A DNA stretch of 64,000 nt from Phormidesmis priestleyi ULC007 (GTDB lineage Bacteria > Cyanobacteriota > Cyanobacteriia > Leptolyngbyales > Leptolyngbyaceae), in contig NZ_MPPI01000003.1 in assembly GCF_001895925.1 (NCBI RefSeq), forward strand, positions 1 through 64,000, written 5' to 3'. Below the pieces are notes generated by a model, which made no database searches, had not been told where the DNA came from, and saw only the letters and a program-made list of their open reading frames with translations. Positions within the stretch are counted from its first letter, which is position 1; every line of letters starts with the position of its first letter. Shown here in pieces: positions 1 to 10,302 of this stretch. Position numbers and translations under genes: made by a program.

Positions 1-1
1 G

Positions 2-290
2 TCTTGGTTCAGCACGGGAAGAACCTTCGCTTTCGCGTCCGTTCCTCTCACCCGCTTGACTAATATAACTTGGCAAGGCGAACCGTGTCAAGCAAAATCT
101 GTGGAAAGTTTGGGGAATCAGCAAAGGAAAGCTGAAGCGAACAGTCAGCAAGCGTTTAGAGAACCTTAGGCTTTTAGGAAGTAACGCAATTCGCCGATTA
201 AAATGGCTCACGTACCACAAAGCGGGCATTATTAATAGTGTAGAAAATAGCTTTCTAGATTTAGCATCGAAAGGGCTTTCAATTGAATAA
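2..290 (+). other. Region before nadC; possible gene remnant
   Basis: No complete gene is visible before nadC. One frame is open from the window edge to a TAG at 167-169, and another is open from about 72 to a TAA at 288-290 without an ATG start. The second reads as a basic peptide ending in ENSFLDLASKGLSIE. Neither is recognised. They could be the tail of an upstream gene with a frameshift, or chance open frames. The stretch 291-366 is AT-rich and probably carries the nadC promoter, but no clear -35/-10 pair can be defended. Confidence 0.25.
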
Positions 291-366
291 AGCGCTCTGC
301 TAACTTATGCATTCTTGATCGGAGAACCAATTAACAGATTAGTGTTGTGTCAGTCTTGGGATCGTC

Positions 367-1239
367 GTGAATACTTCAACTGCTGCATCACCGCCTTTCG
401 TTATTCTTGATCGCTATCTTCAAGACTGGCTCATAGAAGATATTGGACGGGGCGATCGCACCACTCAAAGCCTTTTTCCTTCTGGCACTGGACAAAATCA
501 TGCGATCTTGATGGTTAAAGAGGATGGGGTGGTGGCTGGATTACCGATCGCTGCTAGAGTTTTCTACTTATTAGATCCGTGCGTGACATTCAAAGCGCTA
601 GCTATAGAAGGAGGCGTTTATCAAAAAGGAGAGACGATCGCCGAAATTCAAGGACCTTTTGATGCATTGCTTACAGGAGAACGGGTTGCACTCAATTTAG
701 CGATGCGGTTGAGCGGGATCGCAACAATGACTCGTAGGTATGTGGAGAAAATTAAAGATCTTCCTGCTCGACTGGTGGATACGAGGAAGACAACGCCAGG
801 GTTAAGGGTGCTAGAAAAATATGCGACTCAGGTTGGAGGAGCAGTCAATCACCGGATGGGACTAGATGATGCCGTGATGATTAAAGATAACCACATTGTG
901 GCAGCGGGTGGAATTGGAGCGGCGATCGCACAAGTTCGCGCTCACATTCCTTATCCCTTATCAATTGAAGTCGAGACGGAAGACTTAGACCAGGTTGAAG
1001 AGGCTTTGCAGCATCAGGCAGACATCATTATGCTAGATAATATGCCGCTTGATTTGATGCGGAGTGCAGTGCAAAGAATTCGGCAGAGCAATGAGCGGAT
1101 TAAGATTGAGGCTTCGGGGAATGTGACGATCGAGACGATTCGGGCGATCGCGGAAACTGGGGTGGATTACATTTCGAGCAGTGCGCCAGTGACGCGATCG
1201 CCTTGGTTAGACCTAAGCATGAGATTTGTCAAGCCTTAG
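367..1239 (+). CDS. nadC: Nicotinate-nucleotide pyrophosphorylase (quinolinate phosphoribosyltransferase)
   Basis: Cytoplasmic enzyme of de novo NAD synthesis. It converts quinolinate and PRPP to nicotinate mononucleotide, CO2 and pyrophosphate. The 290-aa length is normal for the family. Seen directly: EDIGRGDRTT (24-33) in the N-terminal sandwich domain, GER (104-106), the substrate-binding DTRKTTPGLR (138-147), NHRMGL (161-166), KDNH (173-176), then the barrel strands IEVET, IMLDNM, IEASGN and SSSAPV. The start is GTG at 367; no in-frame ATG precedes the conserved N-terminus. Its last 11 bases overlap the convergent peptidase gene. Assignment is secure. Confidence 0.96.
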   Translation: MNTSTAASPPFVILDRYLQDWLIEDIGRGDRTTQSLFPSGTGQNHAILMVKEDGVVAGLPIAARVFYLLDPCVTFKALAIEGGVYQKGETIAEIQGPFDALLTGERVALNLAMRLSGIATMTRRYVEKIKDLPARLVDTRKTTPGLRVLEKYATQVGGAVNHRMGLDDAVMIKDNHIVAAGGIGAAIAQVRAHIPYPLSIEVETEDLDQVEEALQHQADIIMLDNMPLDLMRSAVQRIRQSNERIKIEASGNVTIETIRAIAETGVDYISSSAPVTRSPWLDLSMRFVKP

Positions 1240-2017
1240 AAATAAAGTGAACCCAAAAGTTGCCATCTGGGATGCACAAGCGAGTAATCATGCTGTAGGA
1301 GTAGTGGACAGATTTTCCTTTGTTGTCTTCTAAGCCGAGGGCGTTGCGATCGTATCCCCACGAATACCATTCGCCGTAAGGATCGTTCACGATAAACCCG
1401 TTTTCGTCAAAGCCAGTGAGAACGACAATGTGACCAAAATCAGTGAAGTATCCGTGAATGACCACGGGCTTACCATCAGATAGCCACTCTTTGACTTGAG
1501 CGATCGTGGCATCGGCTCTAAAATCATCGCGAGCGCCGTAACGTTCAGCGATTAGAGCGAGATCGTGAGGATCGTGGCGACTCAGCCCATTGTTTTCGGC
1601 GTAATCGTAAAGTTCGTCTTCAAACTGACCTACTTTGGTCTTGCGCTTGATGCCCAAAAACTCAAAGCACATGGTAAGAGAGGTGACGTTGCAAGCACCG
1701 TTGGGGTTTAACTCATTGTCGCGTTGAGATTTATAAGGAATATTGAGTTTGATGCTATTGGGAATGGGCTTAGGAAAGACTCGAACTCCATCTCTTCGGA
1801 TCTCTGCGTGTTTGCCAAAAACATACCAAACGTTAGTATCTTTGAACGCGTCCTTAGAAAAAAAGCATCTAGCATGATCGCGCTCAATGTCGAAGGAGTC
1901 GAGTTCAAACTCTTTGCCAGCCTGAATAGATTGCTTGAAGTCTTCAGGAAGTTCTGAAGACTGAAGCGGCTTTCTTTTGAAAGTAGTTTGGGTAAGAATT
2001 TTGAGCCTGAGTGTCAT
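1229..2017 (-). CDS. C39-like cysteine peptidase (Peptidase_C39_2 type)
   Basis: A 262-aa protein with a papain-like C39 domain in its second half. Seen: YKSQRDNE with the oxyanion Gln, GACNVTS with the presumed catalytic Cys, GHIVVLTG with the His, and VNDPYGEW with the Asp, all in the order of the bacteriocin-processing C39 fold. The first ~90 residues are a separate region, possibly SH3-like. There is no ABC transporter domain and no clear signal peptide, so this is a stand-alone peptidase rather than a bacteriocin exporter. Substrate is unknown. It converges on nadC, with the two genes overlapping by 11 bases. ATG at 2015-2017 is the chosen start, with only a weak ribosome-binding site. 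Confidence 0.8.
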   Translation of the reverse strand: MTLRLKILTQTTFKRKPLQSSELPEDFKQSIQAGKEFELDSFDIERDHARCFFSKDAFKDTNVWYVFGKHAEIRRDGVRVFPKPIPNSIKLNIPYKSQRDNELNPNGACNVTSLTMCFEFLGIKRKTKVGQFEDELYDYAENNGLSRHDPHDLALIAERYGARDDFRADATIAQVKEWLSDGKPVVIHGYFTDFGHIVVLTGFDENGFIVNDPYGEWYSWGYDRNALGLEDNKGKSVHYSYSMITRLCIPDGNFWVHFISKA

Positions 2018-2295
2018 GGGGGCATCCGTTAATTTCTAGTAGTGGTAGATCATAAGAAGTTGGGTTTAGCGTTCCCAATTTCTAGCGGAGTAACTATAGA
2101 AGGATTCATGCTGTAGATGGAAGTTTCCAGACAGCAGGAGTAGGTTAGATCAATCAAGAAACATTAAGGATTTTTTTAATAGAGTTTAACGGTTTCCTTG
2201 CTTAAACGATCGCTCTTACTAAATGATAAAGAGCCGGGTCGCTATCTTATATATAGTTAAATCCGAGTGATGTTTTGCTTACAGGCTTTGAAATT

Positions 2296-4080
2296 ATGAA
2301 TGCTACGAATGCTTCACAGTCCTCTGAAGGGGTAATCGCACAGCTAAAAAACCGCTTTGAACAAGCCTTGATTGCTGCATTTGGAGAAGATCTAGCAGGA
2401 GCCGACCCGATGCTGGTTCCGACGAGCAATCCGAAGTTTGGAGATTATCAGTCGAATGCGCCATTGGCATTGGCAAAGCGTTTAGGGAAAGCACCAAGAG
2501 CGATCGCTGAAGAGTTAATTCAGCAGCTTGATGTCTCTGACGTTTGTTTGCCTCCGGCGATCGCAGGCGCGGGATTTATTAATTTCACCCTCAAGCCAGA
2601 GTATCTAGCGGCAAGACTTTCGGCTTTTCAAATTGACGATCGTTTAGGGGTGGAAGCTGTCAAAAAGCCGAAGCGGACGATCGTAGACTTTTCGAGTCCC
2701 AATATTGCGAAAGAGATGCACGTTGGGCATCTACGATCGACCATCATCGGTGATTGCATTGCTCGAATCTTGGAGTTTCAAGGACATGAAGTTCTGCGAC
2801 TAAACCATGTTGGAGATTGGGGCACTCAGTTCGGAATGCTGATTACCTATTTGCGTGAAGTTTGCCCGGAAGCACTGACCACTGCGGATGCTTTGGACTT
2901 GGGTGATTTAGTTGCGTTCTACAAAAAAGCAAAACAACGGTTCGACGAAGATCCAGACTTTCAAGAGAAGTCTCGACACGAAGTTGTGCGGCTGCAATCA
3001 GGCGCAGAAGACACGCTTCGGGCTTGGAATTTGCTGTGCGAACAGTCTCGAAAAGAGTTTCAAGTTATCTATAATCTGCTGGACATTTGCATTACCGAAC
3101 GCGGTGAATCTTTTTATAATTCGCTTTTGGCTTCGGTGGTTGAAGATTTAGAAAAAGTAGGCTTGCTTGTTGAAGATCAAGGTGCAAAATGCGTTTTTCT
3201 AGAAGGCTTTCAGAATCGAGAAGGGCAACCATTACCTCTAATTATTCAAAAGTCAGACGGAGGATATAATTACGCGACGACAGATTTAGCCGCAATTCGG
3301 TATCGAATTCAGCAAGATCAGGCAAAGCGACTAATTTATGTGACCGATGCAGGACAGGCAAACCACTTCGCTCAAGTGTTTCAGGTGGCGCGTCGGGCGG
3401 GGTGGATTCCTGAAGATGTGGACATTGAACACGTTCAGTTTGGACTCGTTCAAGGTGAAGATGGCAAGAAGTTAAAGACGCGATCGGGCGACACAATTCG
3501 GCTACGCGATTTATTAGATGAAGCGGTCGATCGTGCCCGTGCAGATCTAGAAGCGCGACTTCAAGAAGAAGGTCGTCAAGAAACAGAAGAATTCATTGCT
3601 AACGCTGCTCAAATTGTCGGAATTAGTGCAGTCAAATATGCTGACTTGAGCCAAAACCGCACTAGTAACTATATTTTTAGTTACGACAAAATGCTGGCGC
3701 TTCAGGGCAACACAGCACCCTATATGCTTTATGCTTATGTGCGAGTTCAAGGAATTAGTCGGAAAGGTGAGATTGACTTTCAAAACTTGGGATCTGACGC
3801 AAAGATTCTGCTGCACGAAGAGACAGAATTAACGTTAGCAAAACATCTGTTGCAGTTAGAAGATGCTTTAGATCAAGTAGGTCAAGATCTGTTTCCAAAT
3901 CGGCTGTGTCAATATTTGTTTGAACTGAGTCAAAAATTTAATCAGTTCTACGATCGTTGTCCCGTTTTGCAAGCTGAAGACTCTATAAAAACGTCTCGGT
4001 TGATGTTGTGCGATCTGACTGCTCGAACGTTAAAACTGGGATTGTCTTTATTAGGAATTCGAGTGCTAGAGCGAATGTAG
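2296..4080 (+). CDS. argS: Arginyl-tRNA synthetase
   Basis: Class I aminoacyl-tRNA synthetase that charges tRNA-Arg. Seen: N-terminal additional domain (about 1-110), [18 protein letters not shown] with the HIGH-type motif [26 protein letters not shown], the KMSK-equivalent [16 protein letters not shown], and a C-terminal DALR anticodon-binding domain starting at [10 protein letters not shown] and ending in GIRVLERM. Length of 594 aa is normal. An in-frame TTG lies at 2275, but ATG 2296 gives the expected N-terminus and is preferred. The upstream 257 bases are AT-rich and hold the likely promoter. The DUF72 gene follows after 12 bases, so the two probably share a transcript. Confidence 0.96.
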   Translation: MNATNASQSSEGVIAQLKNRFEQALIAAFGEDLAGADPMLVPTSNPKFGDYQSNAPLALAKRLGKAPRAIAEELIQQLDVSDVCLPPAIAGAGFINFTLKPEYLAARLSAFQIDDRLGVEAVKKPKRTIVDFSSPNIAKEMHVGHLRSTIIGDCIARILEFQGHEVLRLNHVGDWGTQFGMLITYLREVCPEALTTADALDLGDLVAFYKKAKQRFDEDPDFQEKSRHEVVRLQSGAEDTLRAWNLLCEQSRKEFQVIYNLLDICITERGESFYNSLLASVVEDLEKVGLLVEDQGAKCVFLEGFQNREGQPLPLIIQKSDGGYNYATTDLAAIRYRIQQDQAKRLIYVTDAGQANHFAQVFQVARRAGWIPEDVDIEHVQFGLVQGEDGKKLKTRSGDTIRLRDLLDEAVDRARADLEARLQEEGRQETEEFIANAAQIVGISAVKYADLSQNRTSNYIFSYDKMLALQGNTAPYMLYAYVRVQGISRKGEIDFQNLGSDAKILLHEETELTLAKHLLQLEDALDQVGQDLFPNRLCQYLFELSQKFNQFYDRCPVLQAEDSIKTSRLMLCDLTARTLKLGLSLLGIRVLERM

Positions 4081-4092
4081 AACCTAAACATT

Positions 4093-4947
4093 ATGAACTT
4101 TTACATTGGCTGTGCAATCTGGGCTTATAAAGGTTGGGTCGGAGATTTATTTCCGGTCAAGAGTCGATCGTCAGACTATCTCAATCTCTATAGTCGTCGC
4201 TTCACCACAGTAGAAGGCAATACAACTTTCTACTCGATTCCTGATTCAGAGACTGTTTCACGATGGGCAGCAGAAACACCGCCTGGATTTAAGTTCTGTT
4301 TAAAGTTGCCAAAAACGCTAACCCACAATCATTTGTTAAAACCTTCGCTTCCGGGCGCGTTGAAGTTTTTAGAACAAATGCAAGGATTGGGCGATCGTTT
4401 AGGTTCAATGTTTGCCCAACTTCCTCCGAGCTACAGTCCTGCAAATTTCGATGATTTGGCAAGTTTTCTAGAAGGTTGGGCTAGAAATAAATCGCCTCTA
4501 GCGGTCGAAGTTCGGCATCTCGATTGGTTTAAAGAGCCTCATAACAGCCGCCTCAATGCGATGCTAAAAGATCTCAACGTGGGACGAGTTTTGCTCGACA
4601 CTCGCCCTATTTATAATGCACCTGACGATCCGCAGATTGGTTCTGAGCGCCGAAAACCCAACGTGCCACTGCAACCGATCGTCACTGCGCCGTTCAGTCT
4701 AATTCGGTTCATCAGCCATCCCAATCTAGAGATGAATCAAGTCTATTTAGAAGAATGGGTCAAAATCGTCGATCGCTGGCTCAAACAAGGAACGACCGTT
4801 TATTTCTTTGTGCATTGTCCTGTTGAGGAGCGATCGCCGCAAACTGCTCGTCACTTTCAGCATCTCCTTCAAAAACAGAACATTTCCATTCCGCCGCTCC
4901 CGTGGGACTCACTTGAGCAAACTCCGACTCAGCTAGATTTGTTCTAA
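4093..4947 (+). CDS. DUF72 (YecE-like) family protein
   Basis: A 284-aa DUF72 protein with a predicted TIM-barrel fold. Hallmarks: the start FYIGCAIWAYKGWVG, the string VEGNTTFYSIP, KFCLKLPKTLTHNH, MFAQLPPSY and VEVRHLDWF near residue 140, and the late VYFFVHCP. The biochemical role of the family is not established; no catalytic activity is claimed. It starts 12 bases after argS, suggesting co-transcription, and ends 177 bases before dnaK. No signal peptide or membrane segment is present, so it should be cytoplasmic. Confidence 0.88.
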   Translation: MNFYIGCAIWAYKGWVGDLFPVKSRSSDYLNLYSRRFTTVEGNTTFYSIPDSETVSRWAAETPPGFKFCLKLPKTLTHNHLLKPSLPGALKFLEQMQGLGDRLGSMFAQLPPSYSPANFDDLASFLEGWARNKSPLAVEVRHLDWFKEPHNSRLNAMLKDLNVGRVLLDTRPIYNAPDDPQIGSERRKPNVPLQPIVTAPFSLIRFISHPNLEMNQVYLEEWVKIVDRWLKQGTTVYFFVHCPVEERSPQTARHFQHLLQKQNISIPPLPWDSLEQTPTQLDLF

Positions 4948-5042
4948 AGAAGGAATTAGAGCGACCCAGCAAATAAACTGAAGCCTTGCACTGAGGCTAG
5001 AAAGCAGGTCGAGCTATAGGAACGATCGCTAGACGGAATCTC

Positions 5043-5069
5043 TTGACTTCCTCACTAGCAAGATAGAAT
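5043..5069 (+). promoter_or_regulatory. Possible sigma-70 promoter for dnaK3
   Basis: TTGACT at 5043-5048 and TAGAAT at 5064-5069 resemble -35 and -10 boxes upstream of dnaK. The spacer is only 15 bases, or 16 if CTTGAC is taken as the -35 box, which is shorter than ideal. No CIRCE element (inverted TTAGCACTC) is visible, so there is no sign of HrcA control. Confidence 0.3.
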
Positions 5070-5124
5070 GAATCCAGCAAAAGTTCTCAACATTTAGTTA
5101 GACACGCGAGGAGCATCGCAAGGC

Positions 5125-7623
5125 ATGGGAAGAGTAGTCGGTATTGACTTGGGGACTACAAACTCGGTGGTAGCAGTCATGGAAGGCGGAAAGCCTGTTG
5201 TGATCGCCAACGCAGAAGGAATGCGAACAACGCCCTCCGTCGTCGGCATTAATAAGGAGGGCGAACGGCTAGTCGGGCAGATGGCAAGACGGCAATCGGT
5301 GCTCGACCCCCAAAACACCTTTTTTGGGGTCAAACGCTTTATTGGTCGCAAATATAGCGAACTGTCACCTGAGTCGAAGCGCGTGCCCTATACGATTCGC
5401 AAAGACGAAGTGAGCAATATTCGGATCAAATGTCCGCGGCTCGATCGCGACTTTGCCCCCGAAGAAATTTCGTCAATGATTCTCAAGAAGTTGGCAGCCG
5501 AAGCCGCTCGATATTTGGGTGAACCGATTACCGGAGCCGTGATCACCGTTCCGGCTTATTTTAATGACTCGCAGCGACAGGCAACCCGTGACGCTGGGCG
5601 AATTGCAGGCTTAGATGTGAAGCGCGTTCTCAATGAGCCAACTGCGGCATCGTTAGCTTATGGACTCGATCGGGGACAAAGTGAAACTATCCTAGTGTTT
5701 GACTTGGGCGGTGGCACATTTGACGTATCCATTCTCGAAGTCGGCGATGGCGTATTTGAGGTCAAAGGCACCAGCGGCGACACGCAGCTAGGAGGCAATG
5801 ACTTTGACGAAAAAATTGTGGACTTCTTAGCAGAAGAATTTCTAGAAAAAGAAAAAATTGATTTGCGGCGAAATCGTCAAGCCTTGCAGCGCCTAACTGA
5901 AGCCGCCGAAAAAGCAAAAATTGAGCTATCTGGGGTCGCAGTCACCGAGATTAACCTACCCTTTATCGATGCCAATGCAGAAGGCCCCCTGCATATTGAA
6001 ACTCGCTTGACCCGATCGCAGTTTGAAGGCTTTTGTGGCGACTTACTTTCTCGGCTGCGCGGACCCCTCAAACAGGCGTTTCGCGATGCGGGCATGACCC
6101 CGATGGATATCGATGACATTGTGTTAGTGGGCGGCTCGACTCGAATCCCGATGGTGCAGCAAGTCGTGCGATCGATTATCAACAAAGAACCCAATCAAAA
6201 CGTCAATCCCGATGAAGTCGTCGCGGTTGGGGCAGCGATTCAGGCAGGAATTCTCGCGGGTGAAATCAAAGACATTCTGCTGCTAGATGTCACGCCGCTG
6301 TCTTTTGGGTTGGAGACGATCGGCGGAGTCATGAAAAAATTGATTCCACGCAACACCACGATTCCGACTCGCCGATCAGACACCTTCTCGACCTCAGAAG
6401 ACAACCAGACAATGGTGGAAGTCCACATCTTGCAAGGCGAACGAGATATGGCATCGGGCAACAAATCGCTCGGTCGCTTTAAGCTGATGGGCATTCCGCC
6501 TGCACCGAGAGGCATTCCGCAAGTGCAGGTGTCGTTTGACGTGGATGCCAACGGCATTCTGCAAGTCACCGCGATGGATCGCACAACCGGGCGAGAGCAA
6601 AGCATCACCGTCCAAGGCGCTTCAACACTGGGCGAAGAAGAGGTGCGGCAGATGATTCGCAACGCCGAAGAGTTTGCAGAGGTCGATCGGCTTCGCAAAG
6701 AAAAAGTCGAGAAGCGCAATCGGGCTGAAGCGCTCACCTTTCAAGCCGAACGGCAACTGCGAGAAGCCACCCTCGATTTTGGGATGCAGTTTGTCAGCAG
6801 CTACCGTTCTCGCATCGAGCCATTAACTCGGCAACTGCGCGAGGCTCTGGCAGACAACAACGATCGCGGCGTTGACCTTGCTGAAGCTGACCTCAAAGAC
6901 GCTCTCTACGACCTAAATCGCGAAGTCTACCAGCAAAATCAGGGTGACGAAGAAGGCGGATTCTTTGAGTCGATTAAAAATTTCTTTCTGGACGATGACG
7001 ACGATTACGATTATTACAACGATCGTCGCGACCCTTATGACTATGGCGCACGACGAGATAACGATTGGGATACGCCGCGTCGTGACTCGTTTGGGAGTCG
7101 AGATCCCTACGATGGCTCCGCTCGACGCGACTATGACTCACCGAGACGTGACTCGCGAGACGGCTATAATTCTGTGCCTCGCGACTATCCAGCGAGTGAG
7201 CCGCGCCGCAACCGCGACTATGATGCGCCCAGACAAAGCAACGATGGCAACGTGCCCCGCGATCGTGGCTACGATTCACCCCGGCAAAATGACAATTACA
7301 ACGCGCCTAATCGAGATTCTCGCGATTCTCATAGCGACCGCGACTACAATGCTCCGAGACGCAATCGCGATGCCGACTCGCCTAGAGCCGATCGTGATTA
7401 TCCGCCCGCCCGCCCATCGCGTAGTGATACTGGAAGTCGTGACTACGAAGCTCCGAGACGCAATGGTGACACTGATTTGCCCAGACGCGATTCTCAAAGT
7501 GATCCCTATAGCAACAACGCTTCCGAGAGTCGTCGTCCTAGCCGAGGCGACACTTCTAAAAAGCGTCCGAGTCGCCCCAACTACGATCGAGATAATTGGG
7601 ACGACGAAGACGATTGGCTCTAA
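5125..7623 (+). CDS. dnaK3: DnaK3-type Hsp70 chaperone with long charged tail
   Basis: Hsp70 chaperone of 832 aa. ATPase motifs seen: GIDLGTTNS near residue 6, FGVKRFIGR, the linking [33 protein letters not shown] and [12 protein letters not shown]. The substrate-binding domain follows the linker [13 protein letters not shown]. From about residue 613 comes an amphipathic [18 protein letters not shown], then some 200 residues of Arg/Asp/Tyr/Ser/Pro low-complexity repeats with the unit RDYDxPR. E. coli DnaK is 638 aa; cyanobacterial DnaK3 proteins are known to be longer at the C-terminus and to sit beside a dnaJ. In Synechococcus, DnaK3 was reported as essential and membrane-associated; that role here is inference. 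Start ATG 5125. Confidence 0.92.
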   Translation: MGRVVGIDLGTTNSVVAVMEGGKPVVIANAEGMRTTPSVVGINKEGERLVGQMARRQSVLDPQNTFFGVKRFIGRKYSELSPESKRVPYTIRKDEVSNIRIKCPRLDRDFAPEEISSMILKKLAAEAARYLGEPITGAVITVPAYFNDSQRQATRDAGRIAGLDVKRVLNEPTAASLAYGLDRGQSETILVFDLGGGTFDVSILEVGDGVFEVKGTSGDTQLGGNDFDEKIVDFLAEEFLEKEKIDLRRNRQALQRLTEAAEKAKIELSGVAVTEINLPFIDANAEGPLHIETRLTRSQFEGFCGDLLSRLRGPLKQAFRDAGMTPMDIDDIVLVGGSTRIPMVQQVVRSIINKEPNQNVNPDEVVAVGAAIQAGILAGEIKDILLLDVTPLSFGLETIGGVMKKLIPRNTTIPTRRSDTFSTSEDNQTMVEVHILQGERDMASGNKSLGRFKLMGIPPAPRGIPQVQVSFDVDANGILQVTAMDRTTGREQSITVQGASTLGEEEVRQMIRNAEEFAEVDRLRKEKVEKRNRAEALTFQAERQLREATLDFGMQFVSSYRSRIEPLTRQLREALADNNDRGVDLAEADLKDALYDLNREVYQQNQGDEEGGFFESIKNFFLDDDDDYDYYNDRRDPYDYGARRDNDWDTPRRDSFGSRDPYDGSARRDYDSPRRDSRDGYNSVPRDYPASEPRRNRDYDAPRQSNDGNVPRDRGYDSPRQNDNYNAPNRDSRDSHSDRDYNAPRRNRDADSPRADRDYPPARPSRSDTGSRDYEAPRRNGDTDLPRRDSQSDPYSNNASESRRPSRGDTSKKRPSRPNYDRDNWDDEDDWL

Positions 7624-7708
7624 AAAAGTAGCTGAATGACGAGGGCTAAGTTGCCCCAAACTTGATCCTCAGACCTTAAACTTCAAACCTCAAACTTGCT
7701 CTAATGCT

Positions 7709-8710
7709 ATGCAGAATTTCCGAAACTATTACGAAATCTTGGGGGTCGAAAGAGATGCGTCGAGCGATGAGATCAAAACAGCGTATCGAAAGTTAGCGCG
7801 TCGATATCACCCCGATGTCAACCCCGACAATAAAGCGGCGGAGGACAAGTTTAAGGAACTCAGCGAAGCTTACGAGGTGTTGGGGGATGTCACCAAGCGA
7901 TCGCAATATGATCAGTTCGGAAAATTCTGGCAACAGCAAGGGTTTCAAGGAGCCGCAAGAGCGGCGAAGAATGTCTGGAATAAAACGACTGGTAATGGCG
8001 CTCAAGAAGTCGATTTTGGCGAATATCGCAACTTCAACGATTTTGTCGATCAGTTGTTAAATCGGCGAGTCACCACCAATACCACCAGCACCCGACCGCC
8101 TCAAACTGACTATTATCGTCCCGGCAGCAGCAAAACGAGCTATACCGTGCCGAGTGCCCGATCGACTACGACTCGTCGCGATGCTGAAGCGCGTCTGACT
8201 GTGCCGCTAGAAAAAGCCTATTCAGGTGGACGGGAGCGCATTCGGCTAGAAGATGGACGATCGCTCGAAGTCAATATGCCCGCTGGCATGATCACAGGGC
8301 AGCGCATTCGGCTAAAAGGGCAGGGGATGTCTGGCGGAGATTTGTATCTCAAAATTGAGGTATCGCCGCACCCATTTTTTAAGTTAGAAGGTTCTGATGT
8401 CGTCTGTCAGTTGCCGATTACGCCGAGTGAGGCAGTTTTGGGCGGCGCGATCGAAGTCCCAACCTTAGATGGTTTGGTGAAAATGACGATTTCGGGCGGT
8501 GTACGATCGGGTCAGCGCTTGCGATTGGCAAACAAAGGCTATCCCGAAGTCGGCAGTGATGCGCGGGGCGACGCGCCTAAAGAACGGGGCGACCAAATTG
8601 TTGAGTTGCAAATCGTCATGCCTAAAGAGCTAACAACTCAAGAACGCGAACTTTATGAAAAGCTGCGCCAGCTAGAAACGTTTAATCCTCGTGCAAATTT
8701 GCTTGGGTAA
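7709..8710 (+). CDS. dnaJ: DnaJ-family co-chaperone (type II, no zinc finger)
   Basis: Hsp40 co-chaperone of 333 aa that should stimulate the ATPase of the adjacent DnaK3. Seen: an N-terminal J domain ([12 protein letters not shown] ... RRYHPDVN) with the essential HPD at 34-36, a linker rich in Gly, Thr and Ser (~75-160), and the two C-terminal beta-sandwich domains ([38 protein letters not shown]). The cysteine-rich zinc domain is absent, so it is of the DnaJ2/CbpA type. It lies 85 bases after dnaK3 on the same strand. Synechocystis has the same dnaK3-dnaJ order, so co-expression is likely. Confidence 0.9.
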   Translation: MQNFRNYYEILGVERDASSDEIKTAYRKLARRYHPDVNPDNKAAEDKFKELSEAYEVLGDVTKRSQYDQFGKFWQQQGFQGAARAAKNVWNKTTGNGAQEVDFGEYRNFNDFVDQLLNRRVTTNTTSTRPPQTDYYRPGSSKTSYTVPSARSTTTRRDAEARLTVPLEKAYSGGRERIRLEDGRSLEVNMPAGMITGQRIRLKGQGMSGGDLYLKIEVSPHPFFKLEGSDVVCQLPITPSEAVLGGAIEVPTLDGLVKMTISGGVRSGQRLRLANKGYPEVGSDARGDAPKERGDQIVELQIVMPKELTTQERELYEKLRQLETFNPRANLLG

Positions 8711-8767
8711 GCCTAAATCACCCAATATCCTAGACTGGATTGAAAGATTTAATACAAATTATAGAGC

Positions 8768-9031
8768 ATGGAAAATCTAGTGGAAATGTTTACCACAGAG
8801 GTTAGTAGCGATGGACAGACTCCAATTCCAGAGGATGTTCGTGAATTGCTAAATCTGCATCCGGGCGATCGAGTCGAGTTTGTGATCTCTGAAGATGGCA
8901 AAGTCTATCTTCAACCTGCAAAAATCGATGTTCGGCAGCTATCTGCAATGCTATATAAGCCAGAGAGAAAACCTCTTTCTATTGAGAAAATGGATGAAGC
9001 GATCGCTCGATGTGCTGGAGAATCAAGTTGA
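8768..9031 (+). CDS. AbrB/MazE-like antitoxin of a PIN toxin module
   Basis: Small acidic protein of 87 aa with a swapped-hairpin AbrB-type DNA-binding N-terminus: VSSDGQTPIPEDVRELLNLHPGDRVEFVI is the usual AbrB pattern (split here: strand, IPEDVRE helix, LHPGDRV turn). The C-terminal tail (MLYKPERKPLSIEKMDEAI) would wrap and inhibit the toxin encoded next. Its stop TGA (9029-9031) overlaps the likely TTG start of the toxin, a tight translational coupling typical of type II modules. Autoregulation of the pair is expected but no operator was identified. Confidence 0.82.
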   Translation: MENLVEMFTTEVSSDGQTPIPEDVRELLNLHPGDRVEFVISEDGKVYLQPAKIDVRQLSAMLYKPERKPLSIEKMDEAIARCAGESS

Positions 9032-9423
9032 GAGGGCTAGATACAAACGTCATCCTCCGATATCTGTTGCGAGATAACGAGGAACAATGGCAACTGGCTG
9101 ATCAGTATATTAATAATGCTCTAGATACGACCGAGACTTGTTTTATCAACAATATTGTTCTCTGTGAAGTGGTCTGGGTGCTGCGATCGGGCTATAAACT
9201 TAGCAGATCAGAGCTGATTGATACAGTGGAGAAACTGCTAAGAACTAACATTTTTGTGTTTGAGAATCAAGAAGCGGCATGGTGGGCAGTTCAACAAATG
9301 AAGCGAGGAGGGGCTGACTTCTCAGACTATTTGATTCTGAAAGTAAATCAACAAATGAAGTGTGTAGAAACCGCTTCTTTTGATGCCAAGCTGCAAGGTG
9401 TCGAAGGAATTAGATTGTTGTAG
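9028..9423 (+). CDS. PIN-domain toxin (VapC-like RNase)
   Basis: Predicted Mg-dependent ribonuclease toxin. PIN motifs seen: GLDTNVILRYLL at the N-terminus with the first Asp, LCEVVWVL with the conserved Glu, and GGADFSDYLI with the later acidic residues. The frame is open from an ATG at 9010, but the PIN fold normally begins two or three residues before LDTNV, so the TTG at 9028 that overlaps the antitoxin stop (TTGA) is the better start, giving 131 aa. Length is normal for VapC. It should be neutralised by the preceding AbrB-like protein. Confidence 0.83.
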   Translation: MRGLDTNVILRYLLRDNEEQWQLADQYINNALDTTETCFINNIVLCEVVWVLRSGYKLSRSELIDTVEKLLRTNIFVFENQEAAWWAVQQMKRGGADFSDYLILKVNQQMKCVETASFDAKLQGVEGIRLL

Positions 9424-9487
9424 CTGGATAGATAGAGATAGCCCAATATCCAGCAAAAAGTCTTGTTAGGCAGAAGTCGTGAAAAAG

Positions 9488-10132
9488 TTAGGAGTCAGCT
9501 TGATAGTTGGAACCTGATTTGTGATCCTGGTTTGATTGCGCGAGAATTAGATTAATTAAGCTTGTGACTAGGCGATCGTAGTCCATTGGCATTACGTCTT
9601 TGCCGTGCAGGATGTGCTGCACCAACATATAAGACACAAGAGAACCGAAAAAGATTTGCGCGATCGCTTCAGGGTCAGCAATGCCGAGTTCTGGATGGGT
9701 TTCAAAATATTGGCTGAGTAAGTGTCGCCCTTGCTTGATGACCGTGGTTGTGAATAATTTTGCTAATTCTGGGAAGCGATCGGACTCTGCAATAACCAGC
9801 CGGATCAAACACAAATAATTTTGATCTGCAACTTTAGAGCCGTAAATCTTGGCAACTTGCCTCAATAAGATCGCAGGCTCACCCCGCAACTGCCCCCCGT
9901 CATAGACTTCTTGGAATCGGGAGAGTGTCATCCACTCTAATAACGCTTTAAACAGCCCTTCTTTATTGGTGAAGTGGCTGTAGATCGTTTGCTTGGAAAC
10001 GCCCGCTTCTGTGGCAACACGATCCATGCTGGTGCCCGCATAGCCACAACTGAGAAACACGCGCATGGCTCCCTGCAAAATCTGTTCTTGCTTAGGGGTG
10101 ATGCTAAAAGGAACAACGTCTAATGAGGTCAT
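9488..10132 (-). CDS. TetR/AcrR-family repressor of the adjacent efflux operon
   Basis: A 214-aa transcription factor. The N-terminal TetR helix-turn-helix is plain: ILQGAMRVFLSCGYAGTSMD, then VATEAGVSKQTIYSHFTNKEGLF (read as two consecutive helices; residues ~15-65). The rest is an all-helical ligand domain. It is divergently transcribed from an HlyD-ABC efflux operon, with a 25-bp palindrome between them. The arrangement matches enterobacterial ybiH (cecR)-ybhGFSR, so it most likely represses both itself and the efflux genes until a ligand binds. The ligand cannot be told from sequence. Confidence 0.88.
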   Translation of the reverse strand: MTSLDVVPFSITPKQEQILQGAMRVFLSCGYAGTSMDRVATEAGVSKQTIYSHFTNKEGLFKALLEWMTLSRFQEVYDGGQLRGEPAILLRQVAKIYGSKVADQNYLCLIRLVIAESDRFPELAKLFTTTVIKQGRHLLSQYFETHPELGIADPEAIAQIFFGSLVSYMLVQHILHGKDVMPMDYDRLVTSLINLILAQSNQDHKSGSNYQADS

Positions 10133-10206
10133 GAATCACAGATTATTGCTCGATGGGCAGGAAACCATTTCTTCGCGTATTAACTTTTTCTAACGAGCGT
10201 TGTTTA

Positions 10207-10231
10207 ATCATACTAGACGGTCTAGTATGAT
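10207..10231. promoter_or_regulatory. 25-bp palindromic TetR-type operator
   Basis: A perfect inverted repeat with 12-base arms ATCATACTAGAC and GTCTAGTATGAT around a single central G. It lies between the divergent TetR gene (start 10132) and the HlyD gene (ATG 10303). Length, symmetry and position are those of a TetR-family operator. It probably overlaps the promoters of both transcripts; no promoter boxes were assigned. Confidence 0.8.
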
Positions 10232-10302
10232 CGAAAGCTTAAAGCATTTTATTTTTGACTGCCAAGAGTTTCTTTCATAGCGCATCCTCTAGGCCTATCA
10301 CC

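Noticed and set aside
7276-7659. Open frames on both strands through the end of dnaK3 (for example 7276-7659 minus and 6944-7639 plus)
   Set aside because: They are by-products of the Arg/Asp repeat composition of the dnaK3 tail, have no family features and lie wholly in the real frame.
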